A DNA stretch of 64,000 bases. It comes from Sphingobacterium sp. (GTDB lineage: Bacteria; Bacteroidota; Bacteroidia; Sphingobacteriales; Sphingobacteriaceae). The translations under genes were made by a program, and so were the position numbers. The notes below the pieces were generated by a model. It was not told where the DNA came from, did not search any database, and saw only the letters and a list, made by a program, of their open reading frames with translations. Of the stretch, positions 33,524-42,190 are shown piece after piece (positions within the stretch are counted from its first letter, which is position 1; the number at the start of each line of letters is the position of its first letter). The DNA lies in the NCBI GenBank assembly GCA_029239355.1, contig JAQZAZ010000011.1, positions 1 through 64,000 of the forward strand, given 5' to 3'.

Positions 33524-36500
33524 CTACCGCATCAAAGTGAGACTTATCAGACCAATGACCGCATCATTTGCCACGGCAATCAGTTGCAACGATTGCAACC
33601 TTTTCTTCCTATTCAATGGTAGATCCAATAAGGTCGCAGCTCCGCCATCAATAGCACGATTACTATACCCCTTGATTTCCGTATAATGTTTCCAGCTACC
33701 GCCTTTATAAAGCGCCCCTGATTGCAAGCTGATTCGATAAGGAACTCGCTCATCCGGGATTTCAAAGGCATAGTTATCATCCAGATAGTCTTGTTCAATC
33801 GGCCACCAATTGACAGGGTTGACCAGATCAAGCGTATCGGAAGTTCCATCCTTGTAATTGACCTTAATCTTCGCGTTTACAAATTGTGATTGCATCGGAT
33901 TTGTAGAACCTGACACCAGGAGATACATTTTTCGGGCATGACCTTCCAAAGGTATTGTGACACTTGTTGGATAGTTGTCCCATTGGCTGACAAAGACCAC
34001 GTTTTTGGTATCACTGTTTATCTTGAACGGGATACCCAAGTATTTTAGACTATCCTGCTTGTTTCGTTCCATGATTCCCACATCATCGATATTCGCGGTG
34101 GTCAATGGATAGCACCAATTGCCTATCCCTTGCCAGGGCAGCTGTAGGGTAGGACCTTCTGGCCTCGGCGAAAGATATTTCTGTTGAAAGATGTTCGTCA
34201 AACGTGCATTGTAATAGCTTGATAAATTTTCTTCCAAAAAATTTGGTTTATCGTGGATATTCCAATCGAAATAATCTACTTTTTGACGATAAGCTCCCAT
34301 AGTCACGTAAAAACTGTTTGTTCCCTTTGAAAAGATGCTGGCGGGAAGCTTCAATTCTCCTGTTTCTCCCGAGCGCACATTTAAGGCCGCTTGAAAGTCG
34401 TTATGAGCAATCGCCAGTTGTTGTGGCTGATCCGAACGATTTTCTATGGCGAGGTAATAGTTTGCCTCTTTGTGTACAATAGTCGATTTTAATGGCGGCA
34501 ATAGCCGAATATCAACAGCCTGCCACCAAACCATATCATCCTGCTGGAGCTTCACAAAGAAAGTTCCTACACGCTCCTGCTGGACAAACGAAAATTTGTG
34601 ACCTATCCTATTTTGGATCATCCCCTGTGGATCATAACAATCCAACAACTTTGTATTCTTAGTTAGGGGAAATGACCATTGGTCGGTAAATACGCGTTCT
34701 ACGTTTTTCGTGTCTATTTTTTCTAGTTTTCCTGTTCCTGTTATCCTGATCTCAAAATTTTCGGCGGGCTCAGACTCAATAACAATTACCGCTTTGTTAA
34801 TGGCAGAAGACTTCAATGACCACTTTACCCTTTTCCCATTGACTTCAACTGCATCCACTAGTGCAAACTCAACAGGCATTTCCAACGAGAGCTTTAAAGG
34901 TATTGCATAATTTGTCTTAAGCTGGAATGTAATCGCTGTTTCATCTTTTTTATACTTGCAACTCCATTCCGGCAATTCGATCTCCGCGAAATTCCATGAC
35001 GCTGGAAATCCAGGTTTAATGAATAATTGCTGATCCAACAAACGTGGATGTACACCAAATAACCCTTCAACTAATGTACGTGATGCGACTCCAATGGGGT
35101 CTGCAAAATCCCGATATAATTCACCACGGAAGGCATCATAATGTGACAGTTGCTGAAAATTGCCCGGACTAATACCATGGTACATGCTCTCCATAATATT
35201 ACTCTTCCAGAGCTGATACGCATCGTCTGCCCGACCCGCTTGCCAATAGGCAAGTGCAGTTTGCAGATTTTCTGCCAAAGCAACATTATTGGTAGACCAG
35301 GTATAGGGTTGCCAGGAGGTCGTTGCCAGTGTGTAAAGACTATCCTGTTCCTGTCCTTTTACCTGAATAGGAATTTTAGGCAAGTAATTATCTACATATT
35401 GGAGATTTTGATAATTTTCAAAATCATCCAGTATAGCAGCGTCCGCGGCATGATAAATCGTCCAGAGACCGGCGTTTTCGTGTACCAGTTTATTTCCCAA
35501 TGCATCTTGGAACTCTGCAAAATGTCCTTTTTCTTTTAACCAAAGTCGATCTTTTAAGGCTTTTTTGATTTTATCTGCCTCACGCTGATAAGGCGTAGCG
35601 TCTTCGCCTATTACCTGCGCTAGCTTGGTCATCATTTGATTAGCCCGATACATATAGGAAGTGGTATGCGTGACACCTCCTCCAGAATATTGTAGACCGT
35701 CACTGGCCCAAATAGCACAATAAGCATCATATAAGCCATCATTGTCCCGATCAAAATTGCGCTTTTCCCAATGGAGATGCCGGGTCAGTGTGGGCCACAT
35801 TTGTTTTAGATAGGCAATATCTCCTGTATAATTAAAATGCGACAGCAGTTGGTCGATAAAGACCAGATTCATGTCGTAATGATGGGGTACTTTGTTATTA
35901 TTGGGATTTCTAGAAATATAGCCACCGGAAAACATCGATGTTCCCATCTTTTCCAGATGCCGTGCCAAGTGCAGGGCCGTATCCATCACAACTGGACCCG
36001 CACTGGGTTCAATCACCTGCGAATTGGCATAACTCGAAAAATGTTCTTTCGCCCTGTCATGCCAACCCAATGCATCAGCTGTATAAGCTCCTCGCCAGGC
36101 ATTCAACCGCATGCGCCAGGCCACAGCACCATGCAAAAAGGTCGGCGATTCCCAAATACCATCGGAAGCGATGGCTAGCGCTGTCGCAAAATTATTGATG
36201 TAACGATCTGGCGTGTTTAATTTAACCCGACTCGTCAAAGAGAGCCTAGCCTGCTCCGCCTCTTCGTAAATTATTTCCAATGCATGTACAGCGGATTTTT
36301 CGGCAGAAAGTTTACCTTTTGAGATCTCGATATAGAACGGTTTACTGTCCAAATTATACTCCCCGACAAGCATGGGTTTGTCCAGATGCTTCGTTTTGGT
36401 TAAGTTCGACAGGTTCTCCAATGCTGAAGCATCCGAGACATGTAGTTTGGATAGCCCTGAAAAACTTCCCTGAATAAACTGCGGTTCATTTTTCTTATTT

Positions 36501-37111
36501 TGATAACTCAATCCAAAACAATTTTTCTCCAGTGTATAGCGATTATTTTCACAATAGGCAGGAAGAAGGTAAAATCCGGATTCTGGGTCCGCTCCGATGT
36601 CTCCATTTCTGCTAAAGGTTTTTCCGCTGGCACCACCATAAACAGCATAGAGCTGTGCCTCGGGTCCAATGTCTGTGCCCTGAAGTTTTACAATCATTCC
36701 TTCGGCATTGGCCTGCGCCATCACAATGATATCCAAAAACCCCTTCCCCAATAAAGCATCTTTGATGCGATAGCACATCGCCCCCGGCCGATATCTTGTC
36801 TCGATATGGTCGGCATCTATCATTTTCTTACGCGTCTGTTTATTGCCTAAGATAAATTGCAGATTTCCACCCATCCCGGGCATATATAATGCAAACTCCG
36901 GTAAATCTCCGGCTTCGACCCTTGATGCCAAATTATTACCATAAAGTGCCCGATTGAATCGATATCGTCCATTCACCAGCAAAAAGTCACCTTGATCTTC
37001 GGTATAATGCAATACACGATCATTATGTTGCCAATGTTTAGATTGGGCAGCAGTCTCCTGTCGTACAATACCTGCTAAAAAACAGAAAAGAATCAAGCTC
37101 CTTCGTTTCAT
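33524..37111 (-). CDS. DUF4450-like large exported six-hairpin protein
   Basis: A 1195-residue exported protein with a signal peptide (to ETAAQ, about residue 23). The N-terminal beta-rich part carries RYRFNRALYGNNLASRVEAG and FALYMPGMGGNLQF, marks I associate with DUF4450. A central (alpha/alpha)6-like part (about 310-700) includes WRMRLNAWRGAYTADALGWH, NRDNDGLYD-like and YSGGGVTHTTSYMYRANQMM. It ends with beta-sandwich modules. DUF4450 proteins recur in Bacteroidota pectin loci, but I know of no defined activity. A glycosidase acting on a rare pectin linkage is the best guess; a binding-only role cannot be ruled out. Confidence 0.7.
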   Translation of the reverse strand: MKRRSLILFCFLAGIVRQETAAQSKHWQHNDRVLHYTEDQGDFLLVNGRYRFNRALYGNNLASRVEAGDLPEFALYMPGMGGNLQFILGNKQTRKKMIDADHIETRYRPGAMCYRIKDALLGKGFLDIIVMAQANAEGMIVKLQGTDIGPEAQLYAVYGGASGKTFSRNGDIGADPESGFYLLPAYCENNRYTLEKNCFGLSYQNKKNEPQFIQGSFSGLSKLHVSDASALENLSNLTKTKHLDKPMLVGEYNLDSKPFYIEISKGKLSAEKSAVHALEIIYEEAEQARLSLTSRVKLNTPDRYINNFATALAIASDGIWESPTFLHGAVAWRMRLNAWRGAYTADALGWHDRAKEHFSSYANSQVIEPSAGPVVMDTALHLARHLEKMGTSMFSGGYISRNPNNNKVPHHYDMNLVFIDQLLSHFNYTGDIAYLKQMWPTLTRHLHWEKRNFDRDNDGLYDAYCAIWASDGLQYSGGGVTHTTSYMYRANQMMTKLAQVIGEDATPYQREADKIKKALKDRLWLKEKGHFAEFQDALGNKLVHENAGLWTIYHAADAAILDDFENYQNLQYVDNYLPKIPIQVKGQEQDSLYTLATTSWQPYTWSTNNVALAENLQTALAYWQAGRADDAYQLWKSNIMESMYHGISPGNFQQLSHYDAFRGELYRDFADPIGVASRTLVEGLFGVHPRLLDQQLFIKPGFPASWNFAEIELPEWSCKYKKDETAITFQLKTNYAIPLKLSLEMPVEFALVDAVEVNGKRVKWSLKSSAINKAVIVIESEPAENFEIRITGTGKLEKIDTKNVERVFTDQWSFPLTKNTKLLDCYDPQGMIQNRIGHKFSFVQQERVGTFFVKLQQDDMVWWQAVDIRLLPPLKSTIVHKEANYYLAIENRSDQPQQLAIAHNDFQAALNVRSGETGELKLPASIFSKGTNSFYVTMGAYRQKVDYFDWNIHDKPNFLEENLSSYYNARLTNIFQQKYLSPRPEGPTLQLPWQGIGNWCYPLTTANIDDVGIMERNKQDSLKYLGIPFKINSDTKNVVFVSQWDNYPTSVTIPLEGHARKMYLLVSGSTNPMQSQFVNAKIKVNYKDGTSDTLDLVNPVNWWPIEQDYLDDNYAFEIPDERVPYRISLQSGALYKGGSWKHYTEIKGYSNRAIDGGAATLLDLPLNRKKRLQSLQLIAVANDAVIGLISLTLMR

Positions 37112-37269
37112 ATAAATAATTGTTTCATGAGCTCGCTGTGCTCAATTTGTTTATTCATGAGTTTATTATCTCTTTCAGGCATTTATTGCGGTCCTCTGCA
37201 GTTTTAATGGCTCTCATGCTCCTGTGTGGTCATCCACTATTCTCCATATTAAACACGGATTATTCCACA

Positions 37270-38670
37270 TCAATCAAAAGACTTTAGCTCTTTTCCATTG
37301 ACAATAACATTCTTTAATGAGACATTCTTTAGGTAATCCACTTTAAATGCTTCTTTTACACCGTCAATTTTACAATTGACCATTGTAAAATCAGTCACAG
37401 GCGAAGTCTCATATGCGGTTGATAACACAGCGTATTTCCCGCCGCCCTTGACCTGAAGATTTTCGACCCAGATGTTACGGATTGTCGGAATATGTTTCCC
37501 GGGTTTTTCATAAAACATATTGAAACGTACCGCCGCTTCCTTATACTGTCCCACCTGCGTGTTATAAAAGAATACGTTTTCGATGATACCACCTCTACTG
37601 GAACTGGTTTTTATCCTCAAGGCACGGTCCAGATTGGGACTATCCATCACATTGTTAAGTGCATAGATATTTCTGGCTCCGCCTGCAATTTCGCTACCGA
37701 TAACGACACCGCCATGCCCATCTCTCATCTCACAATTTTCGATAATATGATTTTCGGCGGGTCGGCCAATATTGCGGCCATCTTCATCTCGTCCAGACTT
37801 AATAGCAATACAGTCGTCGCCCGTATCGAAATAACAATTTCTGATCCATACATTTTTACTTGCCTCAGGGTCACAACCATCATTATTAGGTCCATGGCTT
37901 ACCACCTTTACACCTTCGATCAATACATTCTCACACAAGACAGGATTCAGATTCCACATGGGGGAATTAATCAACTTGACGTCAGCAATCCATACATTCT
38001 TGCATAAATAAGGTTGAACAAAATTAGGCCGAAGGAAATTTCCGTCCCCGAATACTCTTTTATGCGGATCCATTTCCTGAGCCATCTGTTGGTGTAAGAT
38101 TGCCCGGGCTGGTTTTTGTTCGCCAGGACGGCCTTCGTGCCAACCATATTTACGGGCACCGCACCAATACCACCAATGATCATTGTCAGCATTTCCATCC
38201 AGTAATCCTTTTCCCGTAATCCCAATATTTTCTTCCTTATACGCATAGATAAAGGGAGAAAAATTGATACACTCCATTCCTTCCCAACGTGTGAATACCA
38301 TCGGATAATCTGCACTATCTCTACTAAAGAGCACCGTTGCACCCTCGCTGATATGAAGGTTGACATTACTTTTCAAATAAATGGCACCGGTCAGGTATAC
38401 TCCTTTAGGAACAACCACACGTCCTCCCCCCTGTTTATTGCAAGTTTCAATCGCTTTTTTAATGGCTGCTGTATTTTTTGTCCTGCCATCTCCAATTGCA
38501 CCGAAATCAGCGATGGAATAATCTTTATTTTTGAATTTAGGAGCCACAATGATCTTTTTGAGCTGTTCAATTTCCTTTAGCGGTTGCTGGGCACTCGTCC
38601 AGGTTTTCTGTTGTGCTTGACTCGCGACGCATGCAAAAAGTGCGAGCAGAATACTAAAAATCTTTTTCAT
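37270..38670 (-). CDS. GH28 polygalacturonase/rhamnogalacturonase-type hydrolase
   Basis: A 466-residue exported beta-helix (signal to ASQAQ, residue 20). GH28 catalytic marks are visible: NNDGCDPE (in place of NTDG), DTGDDCIAIKSG with the Asp pair, GHGGVVIGSE and RALRIKT. The long insert MFTRWEGMECINFSPF-like before the active site is typical of Bacteroidota exo-acting GH28 enzymes. It hydrolyses galacturonosyl linkages in homogalacturonan or rhamnogalacturonan oligomers, probably in the periplasm. It stands between the beta-propeller gene and the DUF4450-like gene in one unit. Confidence 0.93.
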   Translation of the reverse strand: MKKIFSILLALFACVASQAQQKTWTSAQQPLKEIEQLKKIIVAPKFKNKDYSIADFGAIGDGRTKNTAAIKKAIETCNKQGGGRVVVPKGVYLTGAIYLKSNVNLHISEGATVLFSRDSADYPMVFTRWEGMECINFSPFIYAYKEENIGITGKGLLDGNADNDHWWYWCGARKYGWHEGRPGEQKPARAILHQQMAQEMDPHKRVFGDGNFLRPNFVQPYLCKNVWIADVKLINSPMWNLNPVLCENVLIEGVKVVSHGPNNDGCDPEASKNVWIRNCYFDTGDDCIAIKSGRDEDGRNIGRPAENHIIENCEMRDGHGGVVIGSEIAGGARNIYALNNVMDSPNLDRALRIKTSSSRGGIIENVFFYNTQVGQYKEAAVRFNMFYEKPGKHIPTIRNIWVENLQVKGGGKYAVLSTAYETSPVTDFTMVNCKIDGVKEAFKVDYLKNVSLKNVIVNGKELKSFD

Positions 38671-38796
38671 CGGTATATAATTGTTTTATGAGCGAATAAG
38701 TTTAATCCATTATGCATTGCTGTTTTCCAAAATAAATAAGCAGAATTATTGCAGTTCCTTTTTATCATTAGCGCTATTTAACAGCGTACAAATTCT

Positions 38797-39858
38797 TTAC
38801 AATATTTCAAAAACAAAGGTTGTAGCGGTATCCGCTTCCCCACCTTGGGTTGCTCCAAATAGGAAACGAGGTTTATCTGTTATTTTATCCATTAAAATCA
38901 TGGGCCGTTCCAGCCGACCAAACCGTTTCAAATTTGCCGGTGGTGGCGGTTCCTGGACATATTCAGATAAATTTAAATAGGCTACTTTCGGTTCGGACCA
39001 TTGCAGCCCATCTGATGATGCTAAGATTAGACCATATTCATGATTATAAAACCCCATATCCCTTGCGATCAAACAATACTGTCCATCCTGTTTCCAAACG
39101 AAAGCATCTTCGAGCTGTGCATTATGAGGGCGGTCAGAAAAGTCAATCACTGGAGATTCAGACACCTTTAGGTATGGTCCCAAAGGGTGATCTGCTTTGG
39201 CCAACCCATATTTCCGATTTCCCCGGACAGGACCTTTATCACGTAGGTATTCGGCTGTATTCCAAGATTTGTAGTAAAGCCAAAATTTACCGTCATCCCC
39301 TTTTAAAAATGCTGGATTTGTGGTGCAGTGATCATCCCATGCACCTTCCGCACCAGGCAATAAGATCGGATGATCACTCCGTTTCCAAGGACCATCCAAG
39401 CTTTTCGCTGTTGCCACACCTATCCTTTTCGTATCTGTCTTTCCATTGGAATTTCCCATATAAAATAAATAATAGCTATCATCTATTTTTTTTATCAAGG
39501 GATTATGGCAAGTGGTACTGTCCCAAAAACCTTCTCGAGGTTGTAGAACAATATCCTTATTTTTGAATGTTTCGTAGGGAGAATCGGCAATAGCATGAGC
39601 TATTTCAGAACCTTTGATCCAGCCCCCCATTCCTTTTTCCTTTCGCCAACGCGAATAAAAAAGATGGACTTTCCCATCCTCACCCCAAATCGGTGATGAA
39701 CACCAAATAAAATAATCCTGTAATTGTAATGAACGACCAATCGGGTTCAATTTGAAATAGGGCGACTCTATCCTACCTTTTTGACCCCATGTACCTAAGG
39801 GGAGCAAGGTTGTCATCCATAAAAATGCGTTTGACTTTAAGAAGACTCTTCTATCCAT
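38797..39858 (-). CDS. Five-bladed beta-propeller glycosidase, GH43/GH117-like
   Basis: The ATG at 39858 is chosen because it begins with the signal MDRRVFLKSNAFLWMTTLLP; the RR-x-F-L-K pattern resembles a Tat signal. The resulting protein has 353 residues. The body has the blade repeats of the GH43/GH32/GH117 fold: FIWCSSPIWGEDGKVHLFYSRW-like, STTCHNPLIKKIDDSYYLFY, TTNPAFLKGDDGKFWLYYKS and QLEDAFVWKQDGQYCLIARD. Acidic residues at blade starts fit a retaining or inverting arabinan/galactan-type enzyme, but exact family and substrate cannot be read by eye. It is the first gene of its unit, directly behind site B. Confidence 0.75.
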   Translation of the reverse strand: MDRRVFLKSNAFLWMTTLLPLGTWGQKGRIESPYFKLNPIGRSLQLQDYFIWCSSPIWGEDGKVHLFYSRWRKEKGMGGWIKGSEIAHAIADSPYETFKNKDIVLQPREGFWDSTTCHNPLIKKIDDSYYLFYMGNSNGKTDTKRIGVATAKSLDGPWKRSDHPILLPGAEGAWDDHCTTNPAFLKGDDGKFWLYYKSWNTAEYLRDKGPVRGNRKYGLAKADHPLGPYLKVSESPVIDFSDRPHNAQLEDAFVWKQDGQYCLIARDMGFYNHEYGLILASSDGLQWSEPKVAYLNLSEYVQEPPPPANLKRFGRLERPMILMDKITDKPRFLFGATQGGEADTATTFVFEIL

Positions 39859-39915
39859 TTGAACATTCCCTTCCGTTGATTTACAATTTGGTTTAATCAG
39901 ATCCGCAATGTTTAC

Positions 39916-39983
39916 ACGAATCAAGCCGTAAGATAATAAAACGAGTCAAGCCACCTATCCTGCGCTATCCTGCAACCGATTGC
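39916..39983. promoter_or_regulatory. Tandem operator, perfect, with palindrome (site B)
   Basis: CTATCCTG occurs at 39955-39962 and 39965-39972, an exact match in both halves. GCAACCGATTGC (39972-39983) adjoins it. A 12-bp near-perfect direct repeat, ACGAATCAAGCC (39916-39927) and ACGAGTCAAGCC (39941-39952), lies on the other side. The copy is 97 bases upstream of the beta-propeller start and just past terminator 40019-40053. Confidence 0.55.
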
Positions 39984-40018
39984 AAACCAATATTTACAAA
40001 TCTTCTATAGGTTTCCTC

Positions 40019-40053
40019 AAAAAAAACTACCCATTCTAGTACAGAACGGGTAG
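40019..40053 (-). terminator. Terminator of SusC/SusD pair 3
   Basis: CTACCCATTCT (40027-40037) pairs with AGAACGGGTAG (40043-40053) with one mismatch over a 5-base loop; the A run at 40019-40026 becomes the T run on the minus strand. Confidence 0.85.
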
Positions 40054-40078
40054 ATTCACGTTTATTATATTCACTAAA

Positions 40079-42157
40079 TTAATAGCCTGGATTTTGCATT
40101 GCCTGTTTTTCTGCTGGTGTCAATGCAGCACCACTTTCACTGGTCGTTGCATCCAAGAAAGATTGCGGAATAGGTCGATAGTAATGTGTGTTCGGACTGA
40201 AGGCTGTATTTCCTCGTACATAACCGTCATTAAATGCTTTCCATCTGGCCTCCAATGTTTTGGTACGGGCCAAATCTTCCCATCGGTAGAGTTCACCACA
40301 TAATTCTCGTGTACGTTCATTCAACAGGAAAGCCATCATTTTTTGCGCATTGCTTGCTGCACCCAATTTCTCATAGATCGGGACATCGACTTTCGAATTA
40401 TAAATATCAGCGACCGAATTAATCAGCATTTGTGATTCGGACGATGCTGTTGTCTTGGTCATATCGTTATTGGATTCATAGTAGGAGTTCCCTTCCCAAT
40501 AAATTGCACCCTCAGCCGAAAAGCCACCTCCTTTGCCGACAGCATACGAATTATTTTTGTAGGCTTGTCCGCCATCAACATTTTTCGCACGGTCTTCACC
40601 ATTTTTATAACCGGCCCGATTACGTAATTTATTTATCCATTGTATTGCATTGGCGTACTGACCTTCTCCCTTACGGATATAAGCCTCGGCCACCATCAAT
40701 ACATCTTCGGCCGAACGCGCCATAATAACATCCCGCGTACCATTGGCAGATGCTATACTCACCCGATAACCGTCTCTGAACTTTGAGAGCGCCACATAAC
40801 GTGATTGTACGCCATAGTATCCATTATTTCCATGCTGGCCCACCCAAGCCTGAGGTTCTCCCTGGAAATAACGCACAAAAGTATGTGTATTTTGCATCAC
40901 ACCATTTTTAAGCACTCCAGTTGCATCACTCGCCACCGCTTTATAACGCGTATCACCAGCGTTATTCACAATATACTTAATCCCCAGTTCCCCACCTTTA
41001 AAGCGCTTTGCCCCCACAACGGCTCCTTCGGGTCCCAGCGGTGCGTTTATCGCTGTCCATGTCGGTGCGTTAGCGGTATTATTGGCTCCATACATCGTAA
41101 TGAACGACTTCCAAAAACGGGAGTCATTGACCCGATCAAAGACATCCAAGGTATAATTTGTCGTACGCGCGTATGAGAATTCGCGATCACCGGAGATATC
41201 TCGGCTTGTTCCACCTAAATCCTGGTAAACGGCTGGATAATAAAGGTGGATTTGATTGCCGTAACGTCCCCAAGTCGCCTGGTCGTCCGAGAATTGTGCC
41301 GACAGAACAACCTCCGAAACTTTTTCATTGGCACTATTGGCTTTTTGATAATCCCATAATTTGACATAATCATCGACCAAGGGATGTGCCGCTACAACTT
41401 CGGTCCCGTATTTGATGACCGCATCCAAATCTTCTGCGGTGTATTTTGCGTTCCAAGAAGCGTACAATTCACTCGCTCGCGTCAATCTGGCTTTGGCAAT
41501 GTAGTGTGCCGCAGCTGATTTGGTCACACGTCCAAATTCTGTAGCCGAAGCCGGCAACAGCGTATAGGCTTGTTCCAAATCCGAAATGGCCTGTGCAAAA
41601 CAGGCATCCTCTGAAGCTCTTGTGAAATAGGATTCTACTTTTGTGGTTGGTGTCAATTTGAGTGGAACTCCACCAAACTGTACAATCAATTGCAGGTAGA
41701 AATAGCCCCGCATAAAATAGCCTTCGCCGAGACGAGTGTTGTAATTCGTATTGGATTTATCGTAATACAGCGGTACGTTCTGAATCAGCGTATTGGCGGA
41801 TTCAATCCCGCTATACATATTGTCAAATACGGGTTGGATATTTCCGCCTCCATAAGTTGATTCGGTCGGATTAAGATCCATGCTATAACTATTAAAGCTT
41901 GGCGAAGGGTTGTTTGCGTCTGTAAACTCGTCCACACCCAAATTGAACAAAGCCATGCCCCAGGTATAATTATACTTAAATTTTAGTTTAGAGTAAACTC
42001 CCGTTGCCAAATCATCCAATCCGGCTTGGGTTTTAAAGTATTCCGTATCTGGTATGGTAATCTGATCCTCTTTTAAAAAGTCTTTGCTACAGCCATTCAA
42101 TACCAGCAATCCAGCGGCACCAAAGATGGAAGCAATTAATATTTTATAATTTTTCAT
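40079..42157 (-). CDS. SusD/RagB-type glycan-binding lipoprotein (pair 3)
   Basis: A 692-residue surface lipoprotein (lipobox LNGC, about Cys23), longer than the other three SusD proteins. Marks include GEGYFMRGYFYLQLIVQFGG, RSAEDVLMVAEAYIRKGEG and LLNERTRELCGELYRWEDLAR. The extra length lies in loops of the C-terminal half (around the EGAIYWEGNSYYESNNDM stretch), which could shape a wider glycan site. It starts 33 bases after SusC and ends before terminator 40019-40053. The enzyme unit that follows (beta-propeller, GH28, DUF4450-like, GH65-like, GH105) suggests a branched pectin substrate. Confidence 0.93.
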   Translation of the reverse strand: MKNYKILIASIFGAAGLLVLNGCSKDFLKEDQITIPDTEYFKTQAGLDDLATGVYSKLKFKYNYTWGMALFNLGVDEFTDANNPSPSFNSYSMDLNPTESTYGGGNIQPVFDNMYSGIESANTLIQNVPLYYDKSNTNYNTRLGEGYFMRGYFYLQLIVQFGGVPLKLTPTTKVESYFTRASEDACFAQAISDLEQAYTLLPASATEFGRVTKSAAAHYIAKARLTRASELYASWNAKYTAEDLDAVIKYGTEVVAAHPLVDDYVKLWDYQKANSANEKVSEVVLSAQFSDDQATWGRYGNQIHLYYPAVYQDLGGTSRDISGDREFSYARTTNYTLDVFDRVNDSRFWKSFITMYGANNTANAPTWTAINAPLGPEGAVVGAKRFKGGELGIKYIVNNAGDTRYKAVASDATGVLKNGVMQNTHTFVRYFQGEPQAWVGQHGNNGYYGVQSRYVALSKFRDGYRVSIASANGTRDVIMARSAEDVLMVAEAYIRKGEGQYANAIQWINKLRNRAGYKNGEDRAKNVDGGQAYKNNSYAVGKGGGFSAEGAIYWEGNSYYESNNDMTKTTASSESQMLINSVADIYNSKVDVPIYEKLGAASNAQKMMAFLLNERTRELCGELYRWEDLARTKTLEARWKAFNDGYVRGNTAFSPNTHYYRPIPQSFLDATTSESGAALTPAEKQAMQNPGY

Positions 42158-42190
42158 TAAAATGAATTTATACGTTAAACTTTAGGTTCT

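Noticed and set aside
38850..39566. 238-residue plus-strand frame
   Set aside because: It is antisense to the beta-propeller gene, whose protein has clear blade repeats; the frame has no domain signs.
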